From positions 1 to 24,291 of the forward strand of contig JAKZRK010000235.1 in the NCBI GenBank assembly GCA_047518225.1: DNA of 24,291 bases. The letters run 5' to 3'. Below are positions 15,404 to 23,491 of the stretch, piece by piece (the first letter of the stretch is position 1; the number at the start of each line of letters is the position of its first letter). The notes beneath the pieces were generated by a model that saw only the letters and a program-made list of their open reading frames with translations, did not search any database and was not told the origin of the DNA. Made by a program: the position numbers and the translations under genes. The stretch comes from GCA-2731375 sp047518225. Its GTDB lineage: Bacteria; Pseudomonadota; Alphaproteobacteria; GCA-2731375.

Positions 15404-15892
15404 TCAAAGCCGCGGCGTCAGAGGTTCGTGTCCACAGGCGCGCACAAAGCGTAACAGATCGGCGGTGGAAATGGTGGTGGTCATGGTATTGACCAGGGGA
15501 TGAAAGTTGACCTGTTCGTGGGCCAGCATGGCTGCGTCCAAAACTACCCTGACCCGGCATTGAGGATCATTGATCAGGGCGAATGGCGTGACCGAGCCGG
15601 GCAATATACCCAGGAATTCCGCCAACCGGCCGGGGGAACCAAAGCTAAGCCGCGCCGCACCGATTTGGCCGTCCAGTTGTTTCATGTCTATTGGCTTGTC
15701 TTCCAGGGTGCAAACCAGCCAAGTCTGTTTTTTCTTGTCCCGCAAAAACAGGCTCTTGTTGTGGGCGCCGGGAATTTGACCGCGCACGGCCTGGCTTTCC
15801 GCTACCGTGTGAAGCGCCGGATGATGGGTGGTTTCATGGGCAATGGCTAAATCGTCCAGGCGTTGGAACAATTCTTCCGGACTGGCGGGCAT
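15404..15892 (-). CDS. YbaK/ProX-type prolyl-tRNA editing protein
   Basis: A 162-residue stand-alone editing domain of the YbaK/EbsC/ProX family. These hydrolyse mischarged tRNA, commonly Ala-tRNA(Pro). Characteristic blocks are THHPALHTVAES, the IPGAHNKSLFLRDKKKQTWLV strand with its conserved Lys, LSFGSPGRLAEFLGILPGSVTPFALIND and VNFHPLVNTMTTTIS. The extended C-terminal motif matches the PrdX/ProXp-ala subgroup better than YbaK proper. Length is typical. ATG 15892 has AAAGGA 7 bases upstream. It is separated by about 118 bp from the thioredoxin-TPR gene on the same strand, so it may or may not share a transcript. Confidence 0.88.
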   Translation of the reverse strand: MPASPEELFQRLDDLAIAHETTHHPALHTVAESQAVRGQIPGAHNKSLFLRDKKKQTWLVCTLEDKPIDMKQLDGQIGAARLSFGSPGRLAEFLGILPGSVTPFALINDPQCRVRVVLDAAMLAHEQVNFHPLVNTMTTTISTADLLRFVRACGHEPLTPRL

Positions 15893-15983
15893 GGGGCTAT
15901 CCTTTAGGCAGGCATGGGGACATGCGGTGAAGTCGGCTGCGCGATCAGGGCTTTGAAGATGGTGTAAAGAACGGCTTAGGTAC

Positions 15984-16013
15984 TTGCAAGATCGGTGAAA
16001 TGGCGTATATATC
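15984..16013 (+). promoter_or_regulatory. Probable sigma-70-type promoter of tRNA-Gly
   Basis: TTGCAA (15984-15989) and TATATA (16006-16011, or TATATC two bases on) are separated by 16-18 bases and lie 33-60 bp before the mature tRNA. Both hexamers are near the sigma-70 consensus. No other plus-strand gene is close enough to own this promoter. Confidence 0.55.
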
Positions 16014-16046
16014 TGGCCGCCCGGCAGATGCCGGGCCTATCCAGGC

Positions 16047-16121
16047 GCGGGCGTAGCTCAGGGGTAGAGCGCAACCTTGCCAAGGTTGAAGTCGTGAGTT
16101 CGAATCTCATCGCCCGCTCCA
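16047..16121 (+). tRNA. tRNA-Gly (anticodon GCC)
   Basis: A full cloverleaf is visible. The acceptor stem is GCGGGCG / CGCCCGC, the D stem GCTC/GAGC, the anticodon stem CAACC/GGTTG with loop TTGCCAA (anticodon GCC), and the T stem GTGAG/CTCAT with loop TTCGAAT. The discriminator T is at 16118 and CCA is encoded at 16119-16121. A short T run (TTTTT) follows at about 16123-16128 and may help termination. No integrase or direct repeat suggests use as an attachment site. Confidence 0.97.
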
Positions 16122-16147
16122 ATTTTTCAATACCTTAGCCGGTGCCG

Positions 16148-16483
16148 TCAGATGCCCATAACGTAGGCGGCGCTTTGCTTCAGTAACTCCCGCGTGCGAA
16201 CACGATCTTTCAGGGTACTGTCCGGCAAAACGACGTAATTCCGTTTGACGTGCCCTTTCTCGAAATATTTCAACGGTGTGCCCCCACCCGCCGCGATCAG
16301 GGAGGCGCAGGCATCGTCGGGCAATTTCACGGCTACGCCGAATTTTCCGCAGGACATGAAAATTTGCCCATTCGCATAGGCCCCTACCGCGCCAAAAACC
16401 GATTTGTACGAGATTTGCCAATTGGCGGGAAGACCGGCGTCGTCAATCAGGTGTTCAAGCTGCTGGCGGTATTCGGCTCTCAT
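16148..16483 (-). CDS. TfoX N-terminal domain protein
   Basis: A 111-residue protein matching the TfoX/Sxy N-terminal domain. The block YKSVFGAVGAYANGQIFMSCG, followed by FGVAVKLPDDACASL and KGHVKRNYVVLPDSTLKD, is the core of this family. Full TfoX proteins in gamma-proteobacteria regulate competence and carry a second domain; single-domain versions like this are common in alphaproteobacteria and of unknown role. The ATG at 16483 lacks a strong ribosome site. It faces the tRNA gene and diverges from the BenE gene. Confidence 0.85.
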   Translation of the reverse strand: MRAEYRQQLEHLIDDAGLPANWQISYKSVFGAVGAYANGQIFMSCGKFGVAVKLPDDACASLIAAGGGTPLKYFEKGHVKRNYVVLPDSTLKDRVRTRELLKQSAAYVMGI

Positions 16484-16575
16484 TGAAAAATAGCGGCCTC
16501 AATCCGGTTATTCGTAGACTGGAGACAGACCCTTTTACAATGATCCGCGGCCTCGACATAGTGTGACAACGCCCG

Positions 16576-16604
16576 CCCCGGTATGCTCCGGATGGGCACC
16601 GGGG
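16576..16604 (+). promoter_or_regulatory. Leader hairpin covering the benE ribosome-binding site
   Basis: CCCCGGT (16576-16582) pairs perfectly with ACCGGGG (16598-16604) around a 15-base loop. The 3' arm includes most of GGGGAG (16601-16606), the only good ribosome site for the ATG at 16612. Folding would hide that site, so translation may depend on opening the hairpin by temperature, a ligand or a protein. Regulation is inferred from the overlap only. Confidence 0.45.
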
Positions 16605-16611
16605 AGTTGCC

Positions 16612-17814
16612 ATGCTTCGTGACATATCCGCCCAGGCTATCTTCATGGGCTTCCTGACGGCCTTTGCCGGATTTGCCTCTTCATTCGCCGTCGTCCTGCA
16701 AGGTCTGACGGCGGTAGGGGCAAGCGAAGCACAGGCCGCCTCGGGCCTGATGGCTCTCGCCCTTGCCATGGGATTGGCGGGTGTCATCCTTAGCGCGGCG
16801 ACGCGGGCCCCGGTAAGTGTTGCATGGTCGACGCCCGGCGCCGCGCTTTTGGTCACGACCGGCGCCCTCGATGGTGGCTTCGCCGTCGCTGTCGGGGCGT
16901 TTCTGGTTTGCGGTTTCGGTTTCATCCTGGCCGGGTTGTGGAAGCCGCTTGGCGGCGCCATAGGGGCGATACCCGCGCCCTTGGCGAATGCCATGTTGGC
17001 TGGCATCTTGGTCAGCCTCTGCTTTGCACCATTTCGCGCGATAGCCTTTGATCCATTATTGGGCCTGCCAATTCTCCTGGCCTGGATTATCGTCGGCGCC
17101 TTCAACAAGCTGCTTGCGGTTCCGGCCGCTTTGGCGGTCTATATTTTGATTGTGGCGTTTGGCGTGGATTTCTCCCCGCAGGGACTAACCTCCGTTTATG
17201 CCGCTGTTGTCCCACGCGTCGAATTCGTGTCCCCGGAATTCAGCATCGCCGGCCTGCTCAATATTGCCATCCCGCTGTTTATCGTAACCATGGCGTCGCA
17301 GAATATTCCTGGAATTGCCGTCATGACCAGCAATGGCTTCCAGGCAAAACCGCGCCTTTGGTTTACCGCCACGGGAATTTTTTCGGTCCTCGCCACGCCC
17401 TTCGGCGGCCATGCCGTCAATCTGGCCGCCATAACCGCTGCCATGTGCGCCGGGGAAGACGCCCACGCGGACCCGGACCGGCGGTATTGGGCCGCGATTG
17501 TTGCCGGCCTGGGTTACATCATTTTCGGCCTTCTGGCCGGAATTGTCACGGCCTTCGTGTCAATTGCCCCGGCCATCCTGATCCAAGCTGTTGCCGGCCT
17601 GGCACTTATCTCGGCGTTTTCGGGAGCAACCGTAGCCGCGTTCAAGGACCCCGGCACACGCGAAGCCGCCGCCGTTACATTTCTCGCCTCCGCATCGGGC
17701 AGTTCGGTCGCCGGAATTTCGGGTGCGTTCTGGGGGCTGATCGCCGGCGGGGCAATAATGTTCATTAAACGCACGAAACCAATTTGGCGAACCAGGCCGC
17801 CTAGCGAAAGTTGA
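16612..17814 (+). CDS. benE: BenE family transporter (benzoate/proton symporter-like)
   Basis: A 400-residue inner-membrane carrier with about 12 hydrophobic segments. Family landmarks are VAWSTPGAALLV (about 70-81), IPAPLANAMLAGIL (121-134), IVTMASQNIPGIAVM (225-239) and TPFGGHAVNLAAITAAMCAGEDAH (about 261-284), all typical of BenE benzoate membrane transport proteins. Length is normal. The ATG at 16612 has GGGGAG five bases upstream, within the leader hairpin. No benzoate catabolic genes are in the window, so the actual substrate may be another aromatic acid or an unrelated anion. The VOC-family gene follows 63 bp later on the same strand. Confidence 0.88.
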   Translation: MLRDISAQAIFMGFLTAFAGFASSFAVVLQGLTAVGASEAQAASGLMALALAMGLAGVILSAATRAPVSVAWSTPGAALLVTTGALDGGFAVAVGAFLVCGFGFILAGLWKPLGGAIGAIPAPLANAMLAGILVSLCFAPFRAIAFDPLLGLPILLAWIIVGAFNKLLAVPAALAVYILIVAFGVDFSPQGLTSVYAAVVPRVEFVSPEFSIAGLLNIAIPLFIVTMASQNIPGIAVMTSNGFQAKPRLWFTATGIFSVLATPFGGHAVNLAAITAAMCAGEDAHADPDRRYWAAIVAGLGYIIFGLLAGIVTAFVSIAPAILIQAVAGLALISAFSGATVAAFKDPGTREAAAVTFLASASGSSVAGISGAFWGLIAGGAIMFIKRTKPIWRTRPPSES

Positions 17815-17877
17815 TCGTTGCCGCGAATTCGAGGTTATCCTTGGTCTGTAAACATCAAATTGGACTGCCATTGAATT

Positions 17878-18264
17878 ATGATTGACCACATCTCCATCCA
17901 AGTTCGCGATCTGGCGGCGAGCGCCGCTTTCTACGAACGGGTTTTCGCGCCGCTCGGGCTGACCCGGCTGGTCGACAGAAAGGCCGCCGTGGGTTTTGGC
18001 AAAAAGCACCCCGAGTTCTGGCTCAATCACCGCCCCCACACACCGGCTGTGTCGGAAGACACGGGCGCGCATGTTTGCTTGCGCGCGCCGACGCGCGAGG
18101 CCGTCACGATGTTCCACGCGACGGCCCTGGCTCTGGGCGGAAAGGATGCCGGCCCACCGGGCGACCGAAAGGCCACCATAACCGTCTATTTCGCCGCCTT
18201 CGTGCGCGACCCCGAGGGCAACAAAATCGAAGTGGCGACGTTTCCGCGCACCGGGAAATCATGA
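17878..18264 (+). CDS. VOC (glyoxalase/bleomycin resistance/dioxygenase) superfamily protein
   Basis: A 128-residue single-domain VOC protein. The N-terminal MIDHISIQVRDLAASAAFYERVFAPLGL and the C-terminal VRDPEGNKIEVATF give the paired beta-alpha-beta-beta-beta halves. Likely metal ligands are His4 (VOC position 1) and the late Glu in KIEVATF. The enzyme activity is not predictable from this. It could be a lactoylglutathione lyase-like, fosfomycin-type or unknown lyase. It sits downstream of benE and may be co-transcribed, though no particular link is evident. The start ATG lacks a strong ribosome site. Confidence 0.85.
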   Translation: MIDHISIQVRDLAASAAFYERVFAPLGLTRLVDRKAAVGFGKKHPEFWLNHRPHTPAVSEDTGAHVCLRAPTREAVTMFHATALALGGKDAGPPGDRKATITVYFAAFVRDPEGNKIEVATFPRTGKS

Positions 18265-18418
18265 CGCGCCAGCGGCCTACGGGTGCCACCAGCACCCGAT
18301 GGCGCGGATACCACTCGGAAAACTGCGGTTTTGCCAACCTCGGCATCACTGTTTTTTAACCAATTCGGGCCAATCTTCAAACCGACGGAACTAATAATTT
18401 TGTGAGCCTGGCCAAGGT

Positions 18419-19570
18419 ATGTCGCCACATACAAGCAAACTTGAAAATCTTATCGACGTCGCCCAAGAGACTTCGTCGGACAAACGGCGCGAGCTGTTGG
18501 AAGGGGTTACGGACCTGTTCCTGGATGGCGGGCCGGGGCTGAGTGACCAGGAATTGACCATCGCCATCGAAATCCTGGGGCAGGTCGCTACCGAGGTCGA
18601 GCGCGATGTTCGCGCCCGTTTGAGCGATCGCCTGGCGGACCTCGACGATGCGCCGGTCGAACTCATCCGCCAGCTTGCCAATGACGATATCCAGGTGGCC
18701 CGGCCTTTGCTGGAACGCGGCGGCGGGTTGAGCGATCAGAACCTGGTCGAAATCGTCAACAAACATGGCAAGGACCACCAACTATCGATTTCGGTCCGAT
18801 CGAAAGTCAGCGCGCGCGTGGCCGATGCCCTGGTTGCCAAGGGCGACGACGATGTGATGTTGTCGCTGATCAACAACGACGGCGCCAGGATTTCGCGCGG
18901 CGCCATGGAATCCATCGTCGAACGCTCGGAATCCATCAGGACATTATGCGAGCCGCTGTTGCACCGCACGGATCTGCCACCCGACCTGATGCACGATATG
19001 TTCTGGTGGGTCGGCGCCGCGCTAAAGAGACATATTCTGACAAGACCGGACGTTGACGAAAAGCTTGTCAATAAGTTGCTGGCGAAAGCCGAACGCGACA
19101 TGGTGCGCGAGCCTGAAAAAGATGAGGAAAATCTAAACCGGGTGGAGCGGATGGTGCGCCGGCGATTGCGCCTGGGCCAGTTGAACCAGGATTCCCTGGT
19201 GCAATTCTTGCGTCGGAATCAAGTGCCGGAATTTATCGCCGCTCTGGGCTATTTAACGGATGTCGACCAGAATACGGCCACGCGCATTGTCTTTACCCCT
19301 GGTCACGAGGCCGTGGCCGTGGCCTGCCGCGCCAAGGGCTTTGATCTCTCTACATTTTCCACCATCGTGCTGTTGCTTGACGGCGCTGCGGAAAATAATG
19401 CTGCTGTATCCGGCGCCGCGGCGGTGGTGCAAAAACAACTGCGCCGGCCGGAAGAAGTGGCCTCCCTATTGGATCTGTACAAACAAATTCCCATAGAGAA
19501 TGCGAAGCGCGCCATGCGATTTTGGGCCATTCGCAACAAATCCCAAAACGACGACGAGACAGCGGCATAA
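18419..19570 (+). CDS. DUF2336 domain protein
   Basis: A 383-residue soluble, mostly helical protein of the DUF2336 family, which is characteristic of alphaproteobacteria. The first two thirds show HEAT-like repeats, visible as LSDQELTIAIEILGQVATEVERDVRARLSDRLADLDDAPVELIRQLANDDIQVARPLLERG, the core DUF2336 block. The C-terminal part (about 270-370) has FLRRNQVPEFIAALGYLTDVD and a KRAMRFWAIRN end. No membrane segment, signal or catalytic motif is seen. A scaffolding or regulatory role has been suggested for relatives, but the function is unknown. The ribosome site (AAGG next to the ATG) is poor, so the start is uncertain. Confidence 0.8.
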   Translation: MSPHTSKLENLIDVAQETSSDKRRELLEGVTDLFLDGGPGLSDQELTIAIEILGQVATEVERDVRARLSDRLADLDDAPVELIRQLANDDIQVARPLLERGGGLSDQNLVEIVNKHGKDHQLSISVRSKVSARVADALVAKGDDDVMLSLINNDGARISRGAMESIVERSESIRTLCEPLLHRTDLPPDLMHDMFWWVGAALKRHILTRPDVDEKLVNKLLAKAERDMVREPEKDEENLNRVERMVRRRLRLGQLNQDSLVQFLRRNQVPEFIAALGYLTDVDQNTATRIVFTPGHEAVAVACRAKGFDLSTFSTIVLLLDGAAENNAAVSGAAAVVQKQLRRPEEVASLLDLYKQIPIENAKRAMRFWAIRNKSQNDDETAA

Positions 19571-19691
19571 ACGCCGCCATCATATAGCCCTGTATAGCCA
19601 ATACGTGCTCTAAGTTATGTTGGTCCACCGCAATCGCGTGCGGGCCTAGCCCGGAACCGCTCTGGAGCAGCGCAATGACGGCGGGGCGAAA

Positions 19692-20540
19692 ATGACGCCA
19701 AAATGGTTTCGCGAAACCTTGCATCCCGAATTGCAGGCGGGACTCCGGATCGATCGGTTGATCTATCGCGGCCGCACGGAATTCCAATCGGTGCTGATTT
19801 TCGACAATGATTTGTTGGGCCGGGTCTTGATCCTGGACGATGTGGTGCAGACCACGGCGCGCGATGAATTCATCTATCACGAGATGCTGGCGCATGTGCC
19901 CTTGTTTGCGCTGGAAAATCCACGCGAAGTGCTCATCATCGGCGGTGGCGACGGCGGTTGCCTGGAAGAGGTGCTAAAGCATCCCGTCGACCGGGTCACC
20001 ATGATCGAATTGGACCAGGGCGTGGTCGATCTGGCGCGGCAACACCTGGGCATGATCTGTGGCCGGGCCTTCGATGACCCGCGAACGGAATTGCGGATCG
20101 AGGACGGCGCCGAATTCCTGGCCGGGACAGAGCGGCGCTTCGATCTGATCATCGTCGATTCCACCGACCCCTTGGGACCGGGCGAAGTGTTGTTCAGCCC
20201 GGAATTCTATGGCGATTGCCGCCGCTGTCTGCTGCCCGCGGGCATCTTGGTGACCCAGAACGGCGTGCCGTTTATCCAGGGGGAAGAATTTGCCTCTTCC
20301 GCCACGGCGTTCGCCAAGCTGTTCAGGTACCCACGCTTTTATTTCGCCGCCGTGCCCATGTATATGGGTGGCAGCCTGGCGTTTGGTTGCGCCTCGCAAG
20401 GCACCGATGCCGGCGCCATGCCCTTGTCGGCGCTGGAGGCCCGGCAAAAAATGCGGCCCTTGGATCTACGCTACTACAACGCCGCCATCCACCTGGGGGC
20501 CTTTGCCATGCCGCCCTATTTGCAGGCCCTGACGACCTAG
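19692..20540 (+). CDS. speE: Spermidine synthase (polyamine aminopropyltransferase)
   Basis: A 282-residue aminopropyltransferase that moves the aminopropyl group of decarboxylated SAM onto putrescine. Seen are the N-terminal beta domain (QSVLIFDNDLLGRVLILDDVVQTTARDEFIYHEMLAHVPLF), the nucleotide motif IIGGGDGG (82-89), the acidic MIELD (104-108), and IVDSTDPLGPG with the catalytic-type Asp156 and Asp159. Length matches bacterial SpeE. The ATG follows GGCGGGGCGAAA. No speD is adjacent. The stop overlaps by a few bases the end of the convergent psuG remnant. Another amine acceptor (thermospermine or norspermidine type) cannot be excluded. Confidence 0.93.
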   Translation: MTPKWFRETLHPELQAGLRIDRLIYRGRTEFQSVLIFDNDLLGRVLILDDVVQTTARDEFIYHEMLAHVPLFALENPREVLIIGGGDGGCLEEVLKHPVDRVTMIELDQGVVDLARQHLGMICGRAFDDPRTELRIEDGAEFLAGTERRFDLIIVDSTDPLGPGEVLFSPEFYGDCRRCLLPAGILVTQNGVPFIQGEEFASSATAFAKLFRYPRFYFAAVPMYMGGSLAFGCASQGTDAGAMPLSALEARQKMRPLDLRYYNAAIHLGAFAMPPYLQALTT

Positions 20541-20653
20541 AACGGTTCCGGCAGACCCTGGGCCACGATACTGCTTTCCAGAGCCACCACGGGCCGGTTT
20601 TCCACCAAGGCGGAGGTGACTTCCGACGTCAGCAATAGCTTTTCGTCCATCAT
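20537..20653 (-). pseudogene. psuG: N-terminal remnant of pseudouridine-5'-phosphate glycosidase
   Basis: A 38-codon frame, with possible further starts at 20659 and 20695, ends in a stop overlapping the speE stop. Its core SEVTSALVENRPVVALES and SSIVAQGLPEP are the characteristic start of PsuG, which cleaves pseudouridine 5'-phosphate to uracil and ribose phosphate. Intact PsuG has about 300 residues, and all later active-site regions are missing. The break occurs right after the GLPEP motif, and the sequence then runs into speE on the opposite strand, pointing to a deletion that joined the two. It is probably non-functional. Confidence 0.7.
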
Positions 20654-20711
20654 TCCCATCCCGCGCTCTTGGGCATTTGCGCTTCTTGCGGCCATGTTCT
20701 AGTCATGCGGC

Positions 20712-22007
20712 GTGACAGCCATCGAGACGGATAAAGTAACACCCGGCCCAGGAACCGGCCCAGGGACCAACCCGGGGACCGGCATGGTGCGCGCCATGTT
20801 GATCGTCTTCATGCCGTTTGCCTGTGGCTATTTCTTCTCCTACTTCTTCCGCACCGTCAATGCGGTTGTCGCCCCTTACCTGCGCCAGGATATCGGCCTG
20901 GGCCCTGCCGACCTGGGATTGATGTCGGCGGCCTATTTTCTGACCTTCGCGGCCTTTCAGATACCCCTGGGCCTGTTGTTGGACCGCTATGGCCCCCGGC
21001 GGGTGCAGGGCACCTTGTATTGCCTCGCCGCCCTGGGCGCCCTGGTATTCTCCATGGGCAATAGCGTCAACACCCTGATTCTGGCCCGGGCCATGATCGG
21101 CTTTGGTGTTTCCGGCGGCCTGATGGCGGCGTTGAACGCGATCGTCATGTGGTTTCCCCTGAACCGCGTCGCCCTGGTAAACGGCTGGTATCTGGCATTT
21201 GGCGGCCTGGGCGCTCTGGCAGCGACCGGACCGGTGGAAATTGCCATGCAAAGCATGGATTGGCGCCAGATGTTCATGCTTCTGGCCGCCGTTACCCTGG
21301 TTGCCGCGCTATTGATATTGTTGGTTGTGCCGGAACGGCCTGACGGCGCCGCCACGGGTAGCCTCGGCTCGCAGATCGGAGAAATCGGCCAGATCTACAG
21401 GGATCCCTATTTTTGGCGCATCGTGCCCCTGATGGTCACCTGTTCCGGCTCCTATCTAGCCATTCAGGGGCTTTGGGCGGGCTCCTGGTTGACGGTTGTC
21501 GATGGTTTCAGCCAGGGTGAAGCGGCAAGCCACCTGACGGTCATGGCCGTGGGTATGATCATCGGGGTCGCGGGCAGCGGCCTGTTTGCCGCCGCACTGC
21601 AGCGGCTGGGCTTCGACATGGTGGCGGTCTGCGGCTTTTCAGGCGCTTTTTCCATTCTGGGCATGTTGTTCCTGATCACGGACATAATCCCGTCGAGTTA
21701 TCTGATTTGGGGCTATATCGGCCTTGTCGTAGTGCTGACGTCTTTGGTCTTTGCCGCCCTGTCCCATCATTTTCCCGTTGAGCAAGCGGCCCGCGCCAAT
21801 ACGGCGGCCAACGTCCTGGTCTTTGGCATGGCCTTTGCCTATCAATGGGGCATCGGCTGGATTATCGAGCTTTGGCCCATTGGCGCGGATGGCAGCTATC
21901 CCAAGGTCGCTTATCTTTGGGCTTTTCTGGCCCCGACCGCGACGCAGATCCTGGCCTTCATATGGTTCATCTGGCCGACCGGGGGACGGCGCAAGGGTCA
22001 CGGCTAA
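20712..22007 (+). CDS. Major facilitator superfamily transporter
   Basis: A 431-residue 12-helix MFS transporter. The signature between helices 2 and 3 is present as GLLLDRYGPRRVQG (about 93-106), and helix 1 contains the FFSYFFRTVNAVVAPYL motif seen in NNP/OPA-like and related MFS permeases. A second cytoplasmic loop lies around residues 215-240. The GTG at 20712 has no ribosome site, and the first 24 residues are a Gly-Pro-Thr repeat (GPGTGPGTNPGTG); an ATG at 20784 with GGGGA upstream may be the true start. The gene stands between the psuG remnant and a sensor kinase and overlaps neither. Substrate unknown. Confidence 0.85.
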   Translation: MTAIETDKVTPGPGTGPGTNPGTGMVRAMLIVFMPFACGYFFSYFFRTVNAVVAPYLRQDIGLGPADLGLMSAAYFLTFAAFQIPLGLLLDRYGPRRVQGTLYCLAALGALVFSMGNSVNTLILARAMIGFGVSGGLMAALNAIVMWFPLNRVALVNGWYLAFGGLGALAATGPVEIAMQSMDWRQMFMLLAAVTLVAALLILLVVPERPDGAATGSLGSQIGEIGQIYRDPYFWRIVPLMVTCSGSYLAIQGLWAGSWLTVVDGFSQGEAASHLTVMAVGMIIGVAGSGLFAAALQRLGFDMVAVCGFSGAFSILGMLFLITDIIPSSYLIWGYIGLVVVLTSLVFAALSHHFPVEQAARANTAANVLVFGMAFAYQWGIGWIIELWPIGADGSYPKVAYLWAFLAPTATQILAFIWFIWPTGGRRKGHG

Positions 22008-22083
22008 CGAACGCCTTGCGGCGGTTTATCGGATCGCCGGTCGATCTCGAATATGATCTGAAAATCGGTTATCTTTCCGGGCG

Positions 22084-23484
22084 ATGCAGGAACGGAAAAA
22101 AAATCTGCCGCGTTGGCTGCGCGGCCTCTCGGCCCGCTTGTTGGTTCTGACCATGGTTTTCGTCATGCTCAGCGAAGTGCTGATTTATGTGCCGTCCATC
22201 GCACGTTTTCGCCTGATGTTTCTTGAAGATCGCATTGCCGACGCGCATTTGGCGTCCCTGGCCCTGAAGGCCACGCCGGATAACGTCGTTAGCCGGCCGT
22301 TGGAGTTGGAGTTGCTGTCCAATGCCATGGTGCGGGGCATCGTTCTGAAGCGGCGGGAAGCCCGGATCATGATGTTGATGGACGACATGCCGCCAAAGGT
22401 GGATGCGGCCTATGACCTGCGCGGCGCGGGGGCGCTGCAATTAATCGCCGATGCCTTTGCAACCCTGGGGCAGGGTAACCGCACGCTGCGCATCGTGGGC
22501 GGCTTTCCCGATCAGTCCGAGGGCAGCCTGGAAGTGATCGTCGAGGAAGCGCAACTGTATGCCGCGATGATCGAATATTCGACCAATATCATGAAGCTGT
22601 CTCTGATCATCTCGCTGCTGACCGCCGGCCTGGTATTCCTCTCTCTGCAGCTATTGATGGTGTTGCCCATGCGCCGCATCACGGCCTCGCTGGTCGCCTT
22701 CCGCAAGGCGCCGGAGAACGCCAACTCGATGATCGCCAATAGTACCCGCGGCGACGAAATCGGCACGGCGGAGCGGGAATTGCGCCATATGCAGGATGGC
22801 GTGCGCGCGGCCCTGACCCAAAAGGCCCACCTGGCCGCCCTGGGGGCCGCGGTAGGCAAGATCAATCATGACCTGCGCAATATTCTGGCCACGGCGCAAT
22901 TGGTTTCGGATCGTCTCGGGGACGTGGAGGATCCGACCGTGCGCCAGGTCGCCCCGCGTTTGATGCAGTCCATCGACCGGGCCATCGAATTGTGCAGCCA
23001 GACCCTGAGTTTCGGCCGGGCCGATGAAGCCGCGCCCAATCCAGTTGCTTTTGCCCTGCACGATCTGGTTGATGATCTCCCGGCCTTTGCCGGCCTGCCC
23101 AATGACGGCAGTATCACCTGGCGCAACGAGGTGCCGGCCGAGATCGTCGTGATGGCGGACCGGGAGCAAATTTTTCGGGTTCTGTTGAACCTGGCGCGGA
23201 ACGCTATTCAGGCCATGGCCCACGGCGGCGAGATTACCGTGACCGCCAGTTGGGGCGGCGCCGGCGTCATCGTTGAATTTGGCGATAATGGGCCGGGCCT
23301 GCCCGATCAGGCGCGTCAGCATCTGTTTGAACCCTTCACCGGCTCGACACGGGCCGAGGGCACGGGCCTGGGCCTGGCCATCGCCAAGGAACTGGTGGTT
23401 GCCCATGGCGGTGATTTGACCCTGCTGCGCAGCGATCCCGGCGGCGTTGTTTTCCGCATGGAGTTGCCCGGCGGGCGGGCATGA
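22084..23484 (+). CDS. Sensor histidine kinase (HAMP, HisKA, HATPase)
   Basis: A 466-residue membrane histidine kinase. Membrane helices at about 14-36 and 172-195 flank a periplasmic sensing region of about 135 residues. A HAMP linker (about 196-246) leads to the dimerisation helix with the phosphoacceptor His262 in KINHDLRN. The ATP-binding domain has the N box NLARNAIQAM, the G1 box FGDNGPGLP and the G2 box GTGLGLAIAKELV. No response regulator is next to it, so its partner lies outside the window. The ribosome site is weak and the start may be slightly different. The DUF62 gene follows 8 bp after its stop, suggesting co-transcription. Confidence 0.92.
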   Translation: MQERKKNLPRWLRGLSARLLVLTMVFVMLSEVLIYVPSIARFRLMFLEDRIADAHLASLALKATPDNVVSRPLELELLSNAMVRGIVLKRREARIMMLMDDMPPKVDAAYDLRGAGALQLIADAFATLGQGNRTLRIVGGFPDQSEGSLEVIVEEAQLYAAMIEYSTNIMKLSLIISLLTAGLVFLSLQLLMVLPMRRITASLVAFRKAPENANSMIANSTRGDEIGTAERELRHMQDGVRAALTQKAHLAALGAAVGKINHDLRNILATAQLVSDRLGDVEDPTVRQVAPRLMQSIDRAIELCSQTLSFGRADEAAPNPVAFALHDLVDDLPAFAGLPNDGSITWRNEVPAEIVVMADREQIFRVLLNLARNAIQAMAHGGEITVTASWGGAGVIVEFGDNGPGLPDQARQHLFEPFTGSTRAEGTGLGLAIAKELVVAHGGDLTLLRSDPGGVVFRMELPGGRA

Positions 23485-23491
23485 CGGCACC

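Noticed and set aside
16047..16121. tRNA-Gly as an integration site for a mobile island
   Set aside because: No integrase, no repeat of the tRNA 3' end and ordinary housekeeping-type genes on both sides.
18290..18308. Hairpin CGGGTGC/GCACCCG after the VOC gene as a terminator
   Set aside because: The stem is short and the nearest T run (18351-18356) is over 40 bases away.
20712..20784. Gly-Pro-Thr repeat at the MFS N-terminus as a functional domain
   Set aside because: It may be untranslated: the GTG start has no ribosome site and a better start lies at 20784.
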